A stretch of DNA of 64,000 nucleotides from Monocercomonoides exilis. Its lineage: Eukaryota > Preaxostyla > Oxymonadida > Polymastigidae. Of the stretch, positions 1-13,244 are shown piece by piece (positions within the stretch are counted from its first letter, which is position 1; each line of letters opens with the position of its first letter). Under the pieces are notes generated by a model. That model had not been told where the DNA came from and searched no databases. It saw only the letters and a program-made list of their open reading frames with translations. Both the position numbers and the translations under genes were made by a program. The stretch covers positions 2,501 through 66,500 of the forward strand of contig LSRY02000013.1 in NCBI GenBank assembly GCA_001643675.2, in the 5' to 3' direction.

Positions 1-379
1 CCCTAACCCTAACCCTAACCCTAACCCTAACCCTAACCCTAACCCTAACCCTAACCCTAACCCTAACCCTAACCTAACCCTAACCCTAACCCTAACCCTA
101 ACCTAACCCTAACCTAACCCTAACCCTAACCCTAACCCTAACCCTAACCCTAACCCTAACCCTAACCTAACCCTAACCCTAACCCTAACCTAACCCTAAC
201 CCTAACCCTAACCCTAACCTAACCCTAACCCTAACCTAACCCTAACCCTAACCCTAACCCTAACCTAACCCTAACCCTAACCCTAACCCTAACCCTAACC
301 CTAACCCTAACCCTAACCCTAACCCTAACCCTTACCCTAACCTAAACCCTAACCCTAACCCTAACCCTAACCTAACCTA
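1..379. repeat. Telomeric repeat array (CCCTAA)n
   Basis: Uninterrupted array of CCCTAA units, i.e. the C-rich strand of a TTAGGG telomere, so base 1 is at or near a chromosome end. About ten positions carry a 5-bp CCTAA unit instead of 6 bp, and near 331-347 there are single-base variants (CCCTTA, CCTAAACCC). The array ends in CCTAACCTAG before unique sequence begins at about 380. Confidence 0.98.
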
Positions 380-3300
380 GAATCACTGTTGAACGATTCA
401 ATCAAACGTTGATATGAAGGAGACATTGAACGAGAAGTCAGATGTTCCCTTTGAGATGGATAACTCGATGATTGATATTGGCTGGGAACAGATGGACGAT
501 ATGACGGTGGTGAAAAGAAACCAGGCTGTGATGGTGAATACACTCCTCCAACTTCTGCTTCGACTTTGTTTGAACTCTTTTGTCTTCCTCTTCGAATTGC
601 ATCGTTTCTTCCTTAAAGAAAAAATTCAACATGTATCAACTTCAAACAAAACAAATTCAGCGAAAAACACACTTTTGTGACAGAATCCGTAGTTGCTATT
701 GCACAAAGAAAAATGAAATAAAAATGACAAAAATAAAAACAATGAAGATCAAACATTCGCCTTTGCTCACTTTCATTTGAATTGTACATCTTTTTTTTCA
801 ACTCAATAACACAATTTTTATCTTATTTATATCTATTTCTATTAATATGCAAAATGGGAATGAAAATCACTTTTTCAGAATGTGGATCAAAATGGAGTTT
901 ATGAACAGAAAAAACAATATTTCAGCTTGAAAGAAAAATTCAATAGCTAACAAAGGTATTACAGATATTATATTGCAAATTTATTTGTTATAAGTTAAAG
1001 ATATCATTTAAATTGTTTTGCAAATTTTGTTTATAATCCAGAAAGATTAAAAAGGAAAGTTTTTCAGCAAAGAATGATTCATGATTGTCAACGATCGAAG
1101 ATACAGCTTTGAACTCACTGATGAATATGATAAGAATGTCAGGAACATTCAAAAATAGGTTTTTGTTGTGTTTAATGAAATTGGATCAATGAACAAAGAA
1201 AATTGTTCTTGATGAAGAATGATCAATTTTTGTGGAATAGTTCATTAAACGAACAAGATGGCAACTTCAACGCTGAGCCAAATCGTTGAATTGTTTGTTA
1301 CTCATAAAGTTTCATTATATGATATTAGTTTTTCAGCTATTTTTTGTCAATTTATTCAGAAAAATCTGTGACTTGTTATTTTCTATTTATTTGATAAATA
1401 TTTCTCAAATCGCCTTCATTTCATTTCATATCAATGAATTAAATAAAATATAAGAATTTTGAAAGAGTATTAATTGTATTTTTACGATAGAATGAAATGA
1501 ATAAAAGAAAAATAAAAAAACAAAAGAAAAACTGCACTCTATCATTTAGAATAAAAATCTTAAACGAATTCATAAAGAATAAACATCAAAGAAACATAAT
1601 GAATGTTAATGAAAAACGATAAAAGCATCTTAACAGATATAAAAGCTTAACAAGCAAAAACAAAGGTGACATTTTTTGAGATATAAAAGGACAATTTCTT
1701 AATAATCTTATGAATTATCATACTGAAAGATTCAAAAGAACACTTCAAACTTTAGACTGAATCATAAAATGGAAAAAGAACGAAAAGAATTGCAAAAAAT
1801 ACGTGATAAGCATTTCATTATCAAAAACCATCTTTCGAAACATAAAACAAAGATTTATCAAACAAAAATTGTTCAAAAACAAAATATTTAATACAAACTC
1901 AACGCATTTTCTCCTTTATAAATGGCTATTATTGAATGCTGTTTATTAATACTTTCTTTTGGTTATCGGATCATAGAGGATAAAAGAAATGAAAAATTTT
2001 TGAACGAATTTTTATCTTTCCTTATCATCAAAAAAATATTGAAATGAATTTAATATCACCTTGCAAACCAAGAAATGCTGAAAGTGTGTTCAATTATATT
2101 CATAGAGTTTTATAAATTTTTTCCATTTGTTAGTTTAAATCTATATTCAAATTAAGACATTTTGAAACAGACGAATAACTTAATAAATGAAGCAATGAAG
2201 AAGTGTCCAAGAACAATGTTGAAGAGAATATCTCCGTATCTTATGAAAAACAGGTTTGACTTTTTTCTTATTTTGAATTAACATTTTTCATTGGAAAAAG
2301 AGGAAAACAGAGTGAACGTGCAATATTAAAAAGATAGACAGAAAAATTGATACAACGCTGCATGCTTATTGACTTATATGCACAAAATACAGATGAATGA
2401 CATAATTATGATGAATAAAACTTCGAAGAAATTGTATCAAGCCTGTTATTTTAAATATATGAGGGTTCATTCAAAAACATGTTTGCATTATTGATTTATA
2501 ACATTTTTAACAATCTTTTTCGTTTGTAATGTTTTTGTCCGTTGAATGATTGAATGGATATTTTCTTTTTTCAAAAGAAAATATAACATTCAATCCATGG
2601 TCTTTATGCGAAAATTTGTGACAATTATCTTCGTGTTCATTATATTCTATTTTTTTCCTTCATTTCTTTCAAAAATTATTAAAACTTCACTTGATTTTAT
2701 AAAAAAAAACAGTTCTTTTTTTATTAAAGTTTAATATTTTTGTGGTATTGAAATGAAAAAGACAAGATCTTAAAAAATTGCGAGTGAAATTGAAAAAAAT
2801 AGTAATTACAAAAAGATATTTCTGTTATTTAAACAGCATTTGTTATGTTTTGCTATTTAACCAACAAAAAACTGAATTTGTTTGTAAAAAAGGATTCTAT
2901 TGATGTTTAATATTAATAATAAAGTTAATCAAATAAAAATATTCCTTAATAACAGAGCAAACCGTGATTTTTATTTGATTGATTATTTCAGTCTAATTTG
3001 ACTGGAATGTCAAATTTTGCAAAGTTGAGAAATATCTTCAAAACTGAGATGAAATAGCGAAAAAACGGTGTGATAATCAATTGTATCTATATTTAACATG
3101 TTATTAATATAATAATTATTTTGATTTGTATTATAATCATAGAAAAAAATAGAAGTCAAACCTGGTTTTTCGGCATTTGCAATTTTTCCTCTTCGCGCTG
3201 CGAACATCCCGCTAAAGCACTTCATTTTAATTATGATTACCACCTGCATGCTTTTTATTTAGTCATATCATCTCATTCGTGAGATAATTTTGATGATGAA

Positions 3301-3683
3301 AAAATAAAAAAATTTCATTATGGTATTTTTGATTTTTTTCGAGTTTTCAATTTTTACTTGATTAACCGTTTTGATAATAAATATTAATTGAGCTAATTAA
3401 TAATAAACATGTTAAAAATGTTTATTTTACAAATTGGCAGCATTTCATAGAAATTTTTCAAAAATTCATTTTCACAGGTGAGTTGATATGGGATGTCAAA
3501 TAACCTAAACTAGTTGACATTTTTTTCAGAAATATTTTTCCTTGTTTTGCATCCTTTTGCTTTTTTCTTTTGTTTTACACTTATAACAGTTTATAATTTG
3601 CATTAATATCGAGTTGCCACACACTTTTTCCAAAAAAAGTTTTTTGAGTGGGGAAAAGCGAAAAAATTAATTATGGGTCTGAG
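380..3683. other. AT-rich subtelomeric stretch without a gene
   Basis: About 3.3 kb of very AT-rich DNA with frequent stops in all frames and no reading frame that looks coding. The first 300 bp (414-680) keeps an 88-codon plus-strand frame starting with MKETLNEKSDVPFEMD, but it has no recognisable domain. I see no repeat unit, RNA gene or transposase here. Confidence 0.6.
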
Positions 3684-3910
3684 TTAGGTTAGGGTTTGTT
3701 TTTGTGCAGCCTACGGTTGTCCAAATTTATTTTTGAGATTGCCACAGCTCCCCGGGGCGGTGTCTGTTCCTCACCAAAGGTTGTCTGGTGGTAGTGGTGG
3801 GCAAGCACTGTCACCCAGTATTTTCAGTTTCTGCCGCACCCCCTCCCCCGGCGAGAAAAACGCCTTTCAAGATTCTGGATGCGTCGTCTTTTCCCCTAAC
3901 CTAACCTAGA
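3684..3910. other. GC-rich island flanked by inverted telomere motifs
   Basis: A roughly 200-bp segment far richer in G and C than its surroundings. At its left edge is TTAGGTTAGGG (3684-3694); at its right edge is CCCCTAACCTAACCTAGA (3893-3910), so telomeric motifs face each other as an inverted pair. The right edge repeats the exact CCTAACCTAGA junction found at the chromosome end (371-381). The interior has self-complementary stretches such as GCTCCCCGGGGC near 3748. It has no long reading frame. It may be a remnant of an older chromosome end, an insertion at a telomere seed, or a structured non-coding RNA. Confidence 0.5.
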
Positions 3911-5943
3911 TTTCTCTTTCAAACCTCTTCTCCTCCACAATAAGTGAAGGATTGGTCAACTCTCTAAACCCATTTTCGACACGAATTGTGCTGTCATTTC
4001 TGATGAGCCACGTATTTGACAGATATCCTGTTTTATCCTCTGATTACCTTCTGTCGCTGCTGCTTCCTCGTCCTCAGGCAAACTTGGCATTCCACAGAGC
4101 GATCTATTCATTGCTCAAAAGCAACAGCCACAAACTCACTCATTCTGCTCGGAATATGATGAGATCGCACTGTCACACGCTGAGCAACAACACCATCTCA
4201 TCCATTAGCATCGAATCTCCTTCTGCCTTTCTCTTCATATCGAAATGATCATCAGAGCAACCCCTGAGTTTGCAACAGTTTTAGAATTGTTCCACAAATC
4301 AAGCAATACGCAGGATATTTCAAGCACTTCAATTTCTGAGAATGTTTCAAGCAACAAGCACAAACGAAAGCACCACAGCCACCACTCACTCTTCGCCCAG
4401 ATGAAAAAGCGTTCGTCGAGGCTATTCTACACATTGCCATCACATTATCTTCGTGGTTCTGAACTGCGTAGCTCATAAGGCAGTACATCTGGCGATTCTT
4501 TCATCTCTTCGATTCTTGTTTCTTTGGAAATTCAGCACTTTCGTTATCATTAACATCATCTTTTGCAGCGACATCTGCTTCCATTAATGCGTTGTCTTCC
4601 TCTTCATTCGCCCAGCCGCATCCGGCTCCTCCGCGCACTCGACATGTACACATGCGCCATTCCTCGTGGAATCAGACATCTTCTCAGCCAAACTCCTTCG
4701 ACTTCATTTTGAGCTAACTTTCTTCTCTTTCTTCTCCTTCTTCTCCATTTCACATTCAATCTAACTCACACTCAAGTGGATTTCATTCTATTCTTTCAAG
4801 TTATCATCATCATTTTTTTTTCTTCTTTTTCTTCTTCAATCCCATCTGCCTTTGCCAATCTACTTCGATCAGATAAACTACGTCTACGGTTTCTATCACC
4901 AGACACCCGCTCCCTGCCATCCCATCTACATCAACCATTCCAAACAGCGTTCACGGCCTCTCGCAGCTGCACAAAGAAGACAGTCTTCCTTCTTTCAAAT
5001 GAAAAGACCAGGCGAATTCTAATCATCAATTGTGAGAATCGCTTCTCAAGAAGTTGAAAATGCTGAGGCAGCAGCACTCGGCACAAGCCGTATGGAGTAT
5101 TCACAGCTGTTATTAGATGTATTTGGTTCTTGCTAAAAGGAGTCTACTCAAGTGGCTGATCTGTTTTGGTTCGATCCATGCATCGCAGTGCATTTAACGC
5201 TGTCGGTGAAGAAGGAGTCGATGTAGAGATTGCTGTGGGATAATGGCTTGTTGTTTTCGTCAGGTGAAGAAGGAGCTTATAGAAATTCAGCCAAATCGAA
5301 AAAGAAGAGAGAGAAGAAGGCAAATAGAAGAAGATTGAAAGAAATAGAAAGCGATTCTCCTTCTGCAAACGAATCAGATTTCCATCTGGAAGACAAAAAC
5401 TGCAGCTATTGCTCACTCAATATGATTGACAGGATTGCCACTGGCTTCTGTGCATCAGGGAATAATGTCTGAACAGCTGAAATCTAGCATCCACGACCAC
5501 AACGAGACCGTGCAGCAGCAAGCTTACACGCCTAACGCTCTGTTTCACGGGATAAAAGAATACGATTTGCTTTATGTGCAGACAACTGTGAAGATAATGT
5601 AGACACTTTTGTTGTCACATCTGTAACACCTCAGTCATTCGGCTCAGTGAACATCGTCAAACCAACTTCATTTGCGAGCGAAGGCCACAAAAGAAGGATG
5701 AAGGAAGAGCTCAACTTCTTCCCTATTGAGCTGCCCCGCCAGCCATCTCCAATGATTCCGTTCCACAAGTCTAGAATGAGAAATTCACAGCAGCCGTTTC
5801 TGTCGCCTCACACTGCAACATCTCCTTTGTGTATCGCGCATTCGCCGATGCCGCAAGGGGATTCTGTTTCTCGCCATCCAATCATCCACAAGAGGCACGT
5901 GTGGATGCTTTTGTACGCGAATATGATCCTGAAAAAAATGTAA
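3911..5943 (+). pseudogene. Decayed serine-rich coding remnants
   Basis: Base composition here is clearly more gene-like (higher GC) than on either side, and several plus-strand frames read as plausible protein for 60-100 codons before stopping: a serine-rich frame to 4248, another at 4245-4478, a Ser/Pro-rich one near 4480-4720, a Lys/Glu-rich one at 5230-5472, and two overlapping frames at 5647-5943 (for example AFADAARGFCFSPSNHPQEA in one frame). They do not join into one frame without many frameshifts, and few begin with ATG. I recognise no domain. Best read as one or more degenerate genes; an intact multi-intron gene cannot be excluded. Confidence 0.35.
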
Positions 5944-7485
5944 TTTTAGAAAATAAGATTAAATGATTTTCATATCAGAGAAAAATATTAAACAAAAAAA
6001 GCATACATAAATAGAATAATCATTTGTCTATTAATTGATTTATTTCTATATCATCTTTAAATATATTCCAGTACTGAAGAAAACTTTCAATAAAAAAAAG
6101 TTAAAAAATATCAATAACCAAAAAATCACACGTCTTGATCTTCACGCTAAATTGTTATTTTTATGAAGTGCAAAAAAATAAAAATTTTGCCAGAGTGCTG
6201 CCGATTTTGTAACATTTGGAAAATTTTTCCCTCTCTTAACTCTCTCTATTTGCAATATTGTAAGCAATATTCTCTCTCTTTTTCGGCTCAATGAAGTGAC
6301 TCATAATTATTCTTTACTTCCGTCAGCTCCAACTAGCCAATCAAAATGAACACTTTCAAAAAAATCTTGAATTTTGTAATGAAAAATTTATTATATAAAA
6401 ATGCATAAAAACAAAAAACAAAACAAACCTACCACAGTAAACGCTTGCCAGCACAGTCTTATACCAGAAAGCAAGAGGAATATGCTAAGCGGAAGGAGAT
6501 AGCTCAACGTATCTCCTTTGCTTTTGGTGCATATTAAGGGGAGATCACAAAATTTTTCCAAAAAAAATCAGAAAATTTTGTTTGAGATTTTTGATAAAAA
6601 TTCACATATAACATTTTTATTAATAAATGATTATTAATTAACATGAATATGTTAAAAAGTCATACTGTTCATGTTGCATTATTTTTTTTGAATTATGATT
6701 GAGGCTCCACAAAATGAATATATATATATATCAAACAGAAATTAAATATTAATGTTAAATGAAATATTTTCAAACGATTTATCATATTTATAATAATCGT
6801 AAATTCGTTGTCATCAAAATTCAGTTATTGATGACCCCCTTCAAATTTGAATTTTCATATTCTCCGAATCCAAACTTGTAATTAAAAAAACAATAAACAT
6901 ATCAATTGTCTATCTTCTATTTTGTTGAAATCATGTTTCAAAGAATTTTAAAAAATGTTTTTAAATGACAATAAAATAAAAAAAATTTTCATATTGGAAT
7001 CATTTTTTTTCATCATTGATAATCTTTCAAATTCTCAACGAATACGAAACAGATTTACACAAATTTCATGCATGTTATAATTCAAGTGTGTATTTATGGA
7101 AATCACACTTGTTCAAAAACCATTTGTATTTCTGCCTTTCTGCAGACATAGTGAAATTTTTTAGACCCAAAATGCTGAAAACTGGAAAATGATCTGTTTA
7201 TGGTTTCATCGAAAAAAAATTTTTTCCCATACATATAAATTTTATTTGAGGAAAATAACACATGCACATGATATAACATTCTTTATATTAATTATTAATA
7301 TTTATATCTCTCAAAATAAGATGCGTTGTGAATGTGAAAAACAATGAAAACTTTAAGACAATAAAAATTTCAAATAAAAAGGAAATATTACACATCAAAA
7401 ACATGCGATGTGCAAGAAGGTGATAAAGCCAAAACAGCTTATGAGTGAATGAAATAAAAAATATCAAGAGTGAACATGAATCAAA
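5944..7485. other. AT-rich intergenic DNA
   Basis: No reading frame looks coding. The sequence is AT-rich with runs of A and T. It forms the downstream flank of the tyrosine-recombinase element (which is on the minus strand). I could not find terminal repeats of that element here. Confidence 0.5.
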
Positions 7486-10400
7486 TTAATTTGATTCTTT
7501 AAAATCACGATGAGAAGCTTTGAATTTTTCATATTTTGTGAGAGCCCTCTTTTTATTGGGATTTTTCTGTTTTTTAAGAATGTTTCTGATTCTATCTCTG
7601 CAGCAGTTGTCTGATCTCCCTTCAAGAGCTTGACTAGCTTCCTTGAAAGAAGATCCATTTGTGATTAGTTGCAACAGTATTTTATCCTCCTCCGGAGTCC
7701 ACTTTTTCCTTGATTTTGTTCCGACTGCATTGTTTATTGGACGATTTTCTCGAAGAAAATTTTTGACTTTTGGCTTTGTTAAATTTAACATTTTTTGTCC
7801 AGTTAAATATTGTTCAATGCTCGAAACGTAAGATAAAACAGCATCGGTGACATTTTTGGTTATTGACAATTGTTTAAGCACTTCATCTCTTGACAATTTC
7901 AATATTGAAACATTCGATGTGTTATGAATTTTTTTGTTGCTCAAATAATTTGCAGCTGCCATTTTGTTCAAACGGATTACACATGAATAAGGGTAATGTC
8001 TTTGACTGCATGCGTATTTAAGGATTTCCAAAACATAAAAATCAAATGCCGAGATGATTGAATCAATTTTCCAAGAAGGTTCATTGAGTTTGATGTTATG
8101 ATAAACACTAGGCTCCGTAAGTGATTTGTCAAATAACTCTTCAGATTCAACATCTTCATTTGGAACAAGCAAACGACTTGCAACAACAATTGATTTTTCT
8201 GTTTCTTTCACATAATTCCATTGTGCAGCTGATCCAGCTTGCCAGTTCCCAACAAGGGCAGTTGCCTCAATAATGGAATCTTTTTTTGATGGATCACTTC
8301 TTCCTTTGATTAGCGCAGAACAAATGAACCCTGATCTTAACGAATGAAATCCAAAAATGTTCTCTGGATATCCAGCTTGCTTTGCTCTTTTCTGCAATCT
8401 AACTCTCATCACACCCTTGCGAACTCCCCACAAATATTGTTGTCCCAATTGATCCAGATCCCATTCATCGAATTCTGTGAGTGATAATCCATATTCTTCT
8501 ACTAAAAATTGCTCCAACCACCACACCACATTTTATGTTGATTTATTTGCAATATCTCCTTTAACAGTTACACAATGATCGTCACCTCTCACCCCCTTTC
8601 CACACTCCAAATTTATTGTCACTTTTACGTATGTTGAATTTTCTTTAGAGAAAACTCTGACAATGTCCTGGAGTCTTATATGCGAACATGTGTGCGCTCT
8701 AGCCCCTGTAGAAAGCGCAAACAAAAACAACGACGCCTCCAACGGTTTTTCTACAACCCAGTCTGGATAGCACTTCAGAATCCATTCCAAATCTGTTACA
8801 ACTAGTGGCTGCTTTTGCCACTTTAAATCTTCATCTTTTTCATATAAGTTTGATCTTCTATTTCTTTCTTTTTTCAACTCCACAAATTTCTGTACTTCAC
8901 ACATTGCGCGATTCATGCTCTTTCGAACTTTTTCATCTATTGGAACACCTGTTCGTAATTCCGATATTTGAAATATACCATTGATAATACTGCATTGAAC
9001 AGATTTATAGTTGTAGCCAGCTCCAATACCAAGCAATTTCACAAACCCATATATTGGTTTTGCCTGGACTGGCCAAGGTTCGATTTTTCGAGTTTGGCAG
9101 TAATCCATCTACATTTTGAAAGCCCAACAGTGATTTTTGACAGTGTCCTTGCTGAACGGCAACCCATCATCGAAATATGGTTCCAATTCTTCTATGGAAT
9201 GATCACGAAGAATCTCAGATAATTTTGTTGGTGAGTCGAGAGAAAATCTGGCAGTTGTTAAAGCAGGAGATGATGATTGTGTCAAAGGTCTAGAAAGTTC
9301 TTTAAGTTCAGAATGATTGAAAGCTCCATACATATCTTCAAGATCGACGACTTTTGCAAATTCAATATTATCAGTTGCAGTGTCATTTAGACTTTTTGGT
9401 TTGCTTTCAATTTCATTCAGTTTTTCTTTCAATAAAGAAATATTGTCTTCTGAACACAGCACTGATTTTTTGCGAAGTTTAGGTTTTGATTTCATTGATG
9501 ATGAATAATGAGGAGTGATTTTCTTTTTTCTTTTCATGACATCTGATGATGATGAGATGAAATTGTTATCAGTAACTGTCTCATCAGAATCTTCGAATGA
9601 TGAATCGCTTATAGAACATATGATTGAAGAAGATGATGAAGAAATTGAATCAGTTATTTTTGAGGATGAATCACTCATATCACTTTCGGACAGTGGCACA
9701 TAATCTTCATCGTTTTTCTTTTTTTCTTTTTGAATTGCGTCCGATTTCGTAATGATTGCCATCTTGTTCAAACACTCTTCTTTTGCTTTTCTTTGAGGTC
9801 TGGTTGAAGCAAAAGCACTTTCGATTTCAGTGTTTATTTTATTAGTTGATTTTTTTGTCACTCTTTTTCTTCTCCTCAATTTTTTTGATTTCACACTTTT
9901 GAATTTCACACATTCATTTTCTGTTTCCTCATTTTCATCTTTTTCTTCTTTTTTCTCATTTTCCATTTTTTTGCAATCATCGGATGATGATTCATTTAAT
10001 ACTTCAGCGAGTATTTCATCAATCGGAATTGCTTCCAAGTCGAATGGATCTTCTGTTGAATATTGTGAGGAAGAAGCAGATGCAATTGACTATGATTGTT
10101 CAATTAATGTTGCTTCTGAAGATGACACTGATGCAGAAGTGTAGTGAAGAGTTGAACAACAATTTGTTGTTGAGATATTTGAATGTGTATCATGAACTAT
10201 TTCTTCATTCTTTTTGTTCTTTTGACTTCTTTTGCCTCTTTTGCTCTTGTAATGTTTAGTAATTTCATTTTTTGAACGAGCACGGTTCGATTGAGCATGA
10301 GTTGAATTGGAAGTGATTTTTGATGTTCGGCTTTTTGAAATGCGCTTTGTTTTTTCGGCTGTGTAATTTGTTGATTCCATGAATTGAATACATTTTTCGT

Positions 10401-10894
10401 TCAGATTCTCCATTTTTGAATCGAAAAGTGGTCGTGGGTAGGGAGATTGATGTTTAAACGGTCTGAGATGTTTCAAAGTCGGCTGGGGTGGAAGTGTCAT
10501 TAGCTTTGTGGTGAAAAAATCAACAACTGGCACGTCATCATTTTCAAAAAAAATTTGTAAGCCAAGATGTGATTGAATCTGTTTTTTGTTCATTGTCTTT
10601 TTCTTCATCAGAAATATCTTCTTTTTCTTTTTCTGCAATTTCTTCTTGTTCAGATGAGGAGCGAAGCATTGAAGCGATGGCTATTTCATCGTAAATTTGT
10701 TCTGAAGTGCTAATTCGTAAAGGTGAAGAAGGAATAGGAATTAATGAAGAATTTGAAGGAGATAAAGGATGTGAAAAAGGAGATGATGGTTGTGTAGATG
10801 GTGGAGGAGAAAAAAATCCCGGCCTCGTTGGAGAAAGAATTGGTGAATTTGGAATTGAAACTGGAGGAATGTCATCATAATTCCTTTCTCTCAT
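7486..10894 (-). pseudogene. Tyrosine recombinase element with C-terminal Myb-like domain, broken
   Basis: Minus-strand gene of about 1,135 codons, interrupted four times. An N-terminal Ser/Pro-rich then acidic part (10894-10544) shifts frame inside an 8-T run near 10547-10554. From there a single frame runs to 7486 but contains TAG (10090-10092), TAG (9109-9111) and TAA (8533-8535). The part after 9108 has the signature of a tyrosine recombinase: catalytic Arg in ALSTGARAHTCSH, H-x-x-R in GFHSLRSG, then GNWQAGSAAQWNYVKE carrying the Trp position and the Tyr nucleophile. The C-terminus has a Myb/SANT-like segment (KKWTPEEDKILLQLI ... EGRSDNCCRDRI) that probably binds DNA. The layout (recombinase, no obvious terminal inverted repeats, extra DNA-binding domain) resembles Crypton-type elements. 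A possible 3' splice site (TTTTCAG) lies just before the first ATG. The Myb-like fusion and the position of every break make it worth comparing with intact copies. Confidence 0.75.
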
Positions 10895-11716
10895 TTTTTT
10901 AACATTTCCTGAAAATATTCACAGAGAATAAAATGAATTAATGTATAAATAGATTTTTCAATAAAAAACAAACTTTTGGCATTCAATCCAGAAACACTTT
11001 GAATTAAAAATAATTGTCAAATAAATTAGTTTAAATTGGTGAGAATAACAACTCAAACTATTTTTGCTTTGTTTGTAAAAAACTTTTCATTGCAAATAAC
11101 AATATGAAGATGGCTTTCGAATTGCAGGGAATAAAACTAGTTTTCAAATTTGTGCAAGATTTTAAACCAGTCCGAACCATTAATTGAAAGATTGTTTTTT
11201 TATTTATAAAAAAAAGGTATTTATATTGTTTTTTATTTGTTTTCAACTGTTTTTGTTTTTGAAAGATAATAAATTTGAGAGTGTATTTTGCTTGTTTCGC
11301 GCAAAATTAAAGAGAAAAAAAGAAGTTTCGATTATGAAATGAAAATAAAATAATAATAATAACTCGTAAAATCCAAAGTTAAGAATATTAAAGAAATTTA
11401 CAGATATGAAGTTGTTGTTGTTCAACTATTGCATTTTAGGCGAAAATTTTAAAAAATAATGTGATAAGAAATAACTGTTATGTGATTGTTTTATATCAAA
11501 AAAATAAATTATTTTTTTTATTGTCGTTATATGTCAAAAATATTTATGAAACTTTACAAACTTGACATTATTCCATTCTTGTGATATCAGAACAACTTTT
11601 TTTCGTAAAAATTCAATACGTATTATGTTTGTGATCAAAAAAATTGTTTTTTTGTAAGTATTCGAAATGATGTTTTCCATATAAAAAAACGAAAAATAAT
11701 GATCAAAAAAAGTATA
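10895..11716. other. AT-rich gap between recombinase and element M1
   Basis: No coding-like frame. It may hold the promoter or a 5' exon of the minus-strand recombinase gene, because TTTTCAG occurs just upstream of its first ATG, but no convincing upstream exon is visible. Confidence 0.4.
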
Positions 11717-12098
11717 CCTCTGTGACATGACAAGAGAAAATTGAAAAAATGACAAAATGACAGACAAGATAATTATGATTTGTCAAAAAGGGTTATTGAT
11801 GACGATTTCATAATTCTTAATTACTGTAACAATTAATTTGCAAAATTTCATGAAATAATTCTTATCATTATGAAATTATCAAATTTTTTATTAATGAAAT
11901 CAAGTTTGAAATATTTGTTTTATTTGACACGAAACGTCAGTTGAGGAATATTTTTGTCACAATTTGTCATTGACAGTCATTGACGGTCACTGACAAAAAA
12001 GAAAAAACGACAAGATATTACAGATGCAACCAACAAATCTTTTCCATAGTGCTTTGAAAAGTCTTTCGAAGGTTTTGCAGTAGTATATTTTAAATTAA

Positions 12099-12155
<57 letters not shown>

Positions 12156-12197
12156 CGTGACAGACGAGGCTTCAAGTTATTTGTCAGGTCACAGAGG
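11717..12197. mobile_element. TIR element M1 (non-autonomous, 481 bp)
   Basis: Begins CCTCTGTGACATGACAA and ends with TTGTCAGGTCACAGAGG, which is the inverted complement with one mismatch (17-bp terminal inverted repeats). It is flanked on both sides by TATA, a likely 4-bp target-site duplication (11713-11716 and 12198-12201). A second copy, M2, lies inverted at 36879-37642 and shares the subterminal sequences, including the TGACNGTCA-rich stretch near 11970-11995. A 51-bp T run (12105-12155) sits where M2 has an A run plus AAT repeats. No reading frame: this is a MITE-like element mobilised in trans by an unknown transposase. Confidence 0.85.
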
Positions 12198-12201
12198 TAT
12201 A

Positions 12202-13244
12202 AAAAAAGCAGTAAAGGGCAAAAATAGACAAAATCGAAAAATGATCAAAAATAAAAATGTCAGGGTTATGACAAACGCTAATTCCACCACATTCCATAAC
12301 CCTTACACTTATTGTTATTGCACATAAAAAACATTTCAAAAATTGGGAAAGGAAATAATTATATTCAACATTATTTCTAAATTGGACAAACCGATCACGT
12401 TCAAAATTGGTGCGTATATACATTATTTGATAGTTCATAATGTATTGCATTTTGATTGGGATCTGTAACATTCATGAAAAGCAATGACTGAAATGATCCA
12501 AAAAAGCAGGTTATTTTCAATGAAAAGATAATAGTTTATTCACACCAAGTTTGGTACAGCGCGCAAGTGGTTTTTCATCCCTTCTACAGCCTCAGCATTG
12601 CATTGGGAACGTTTCATGAATTTTTGTCGGAGTTTCGTAAAAAACTTTATTTGCGATCAAAACATTGATAACAATTTTCATAGGAATTTTTTGATCAAAA
12701 CTTTTCATTGAAATTTTTATAAAAAAATTTTTTCTCCACAACTACGAATAACTGATTGGAGATTTTTGGAGCATATGTTACATGTGTGGAGGAGTTGCAC
12801 ATATATTATTTTCTACAAGATCCTAGACACATGTTGGAAAAAACATTGAATTATTTCTTGATTTTTCCTGATGGAAAAAACAAAAAAATCCATGGAATAA
12901 CGAATAACTATTTGAAAACCCTGGAAAAAATATATATTCTGTGCATGATAATAGTGCATCGTTATGACATATTTGTAAATAGTTTCAATGTGCAATTGGT
13001 TTGAAAAATATTATTAATAAAATTCAGTTATAGGGAATTTTGATATTTTTTTGATTTTCCCGTAATTTGAATGTTAAAAATTAAGTCTTAATACAATGAA
13101 AAATCTTCTTTAGTTGGACTAAAATTGTCTTTTAATTCTTTTTTAATAATTTCATGGAATTCAAAAATATTTGCACGAATTATCTGTTTTATAAAAAAAT
13201 TGTTTAATAATTTTCTTTTTGTTTATTTATCAAAAATTATTTTT
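12202..13244. other. Intergenic DNA, no gene seen
   Basis: A slightly GC-richer patch lies at 12550-12610, but no frame with an ATG and coding character is present. The 82-codon frame at 12756-13004 begins with TTG and is AT-driven, so I do not call it. Confidence 0.4.

Noticed and set aside
3893-3910. Telomerase RNA template
   Set aside because: The telomere-like motif could template repeats, but the same junction occurs at the chromosome end, so an interstitial telomere remnant is simpler; no other telomerase RNA feature is visible.
12756-13004. 82-codon plus-strand frame
   Set aside because: Starts with TTG, composition is AT-driven, and a similar frame exists on the other strand.
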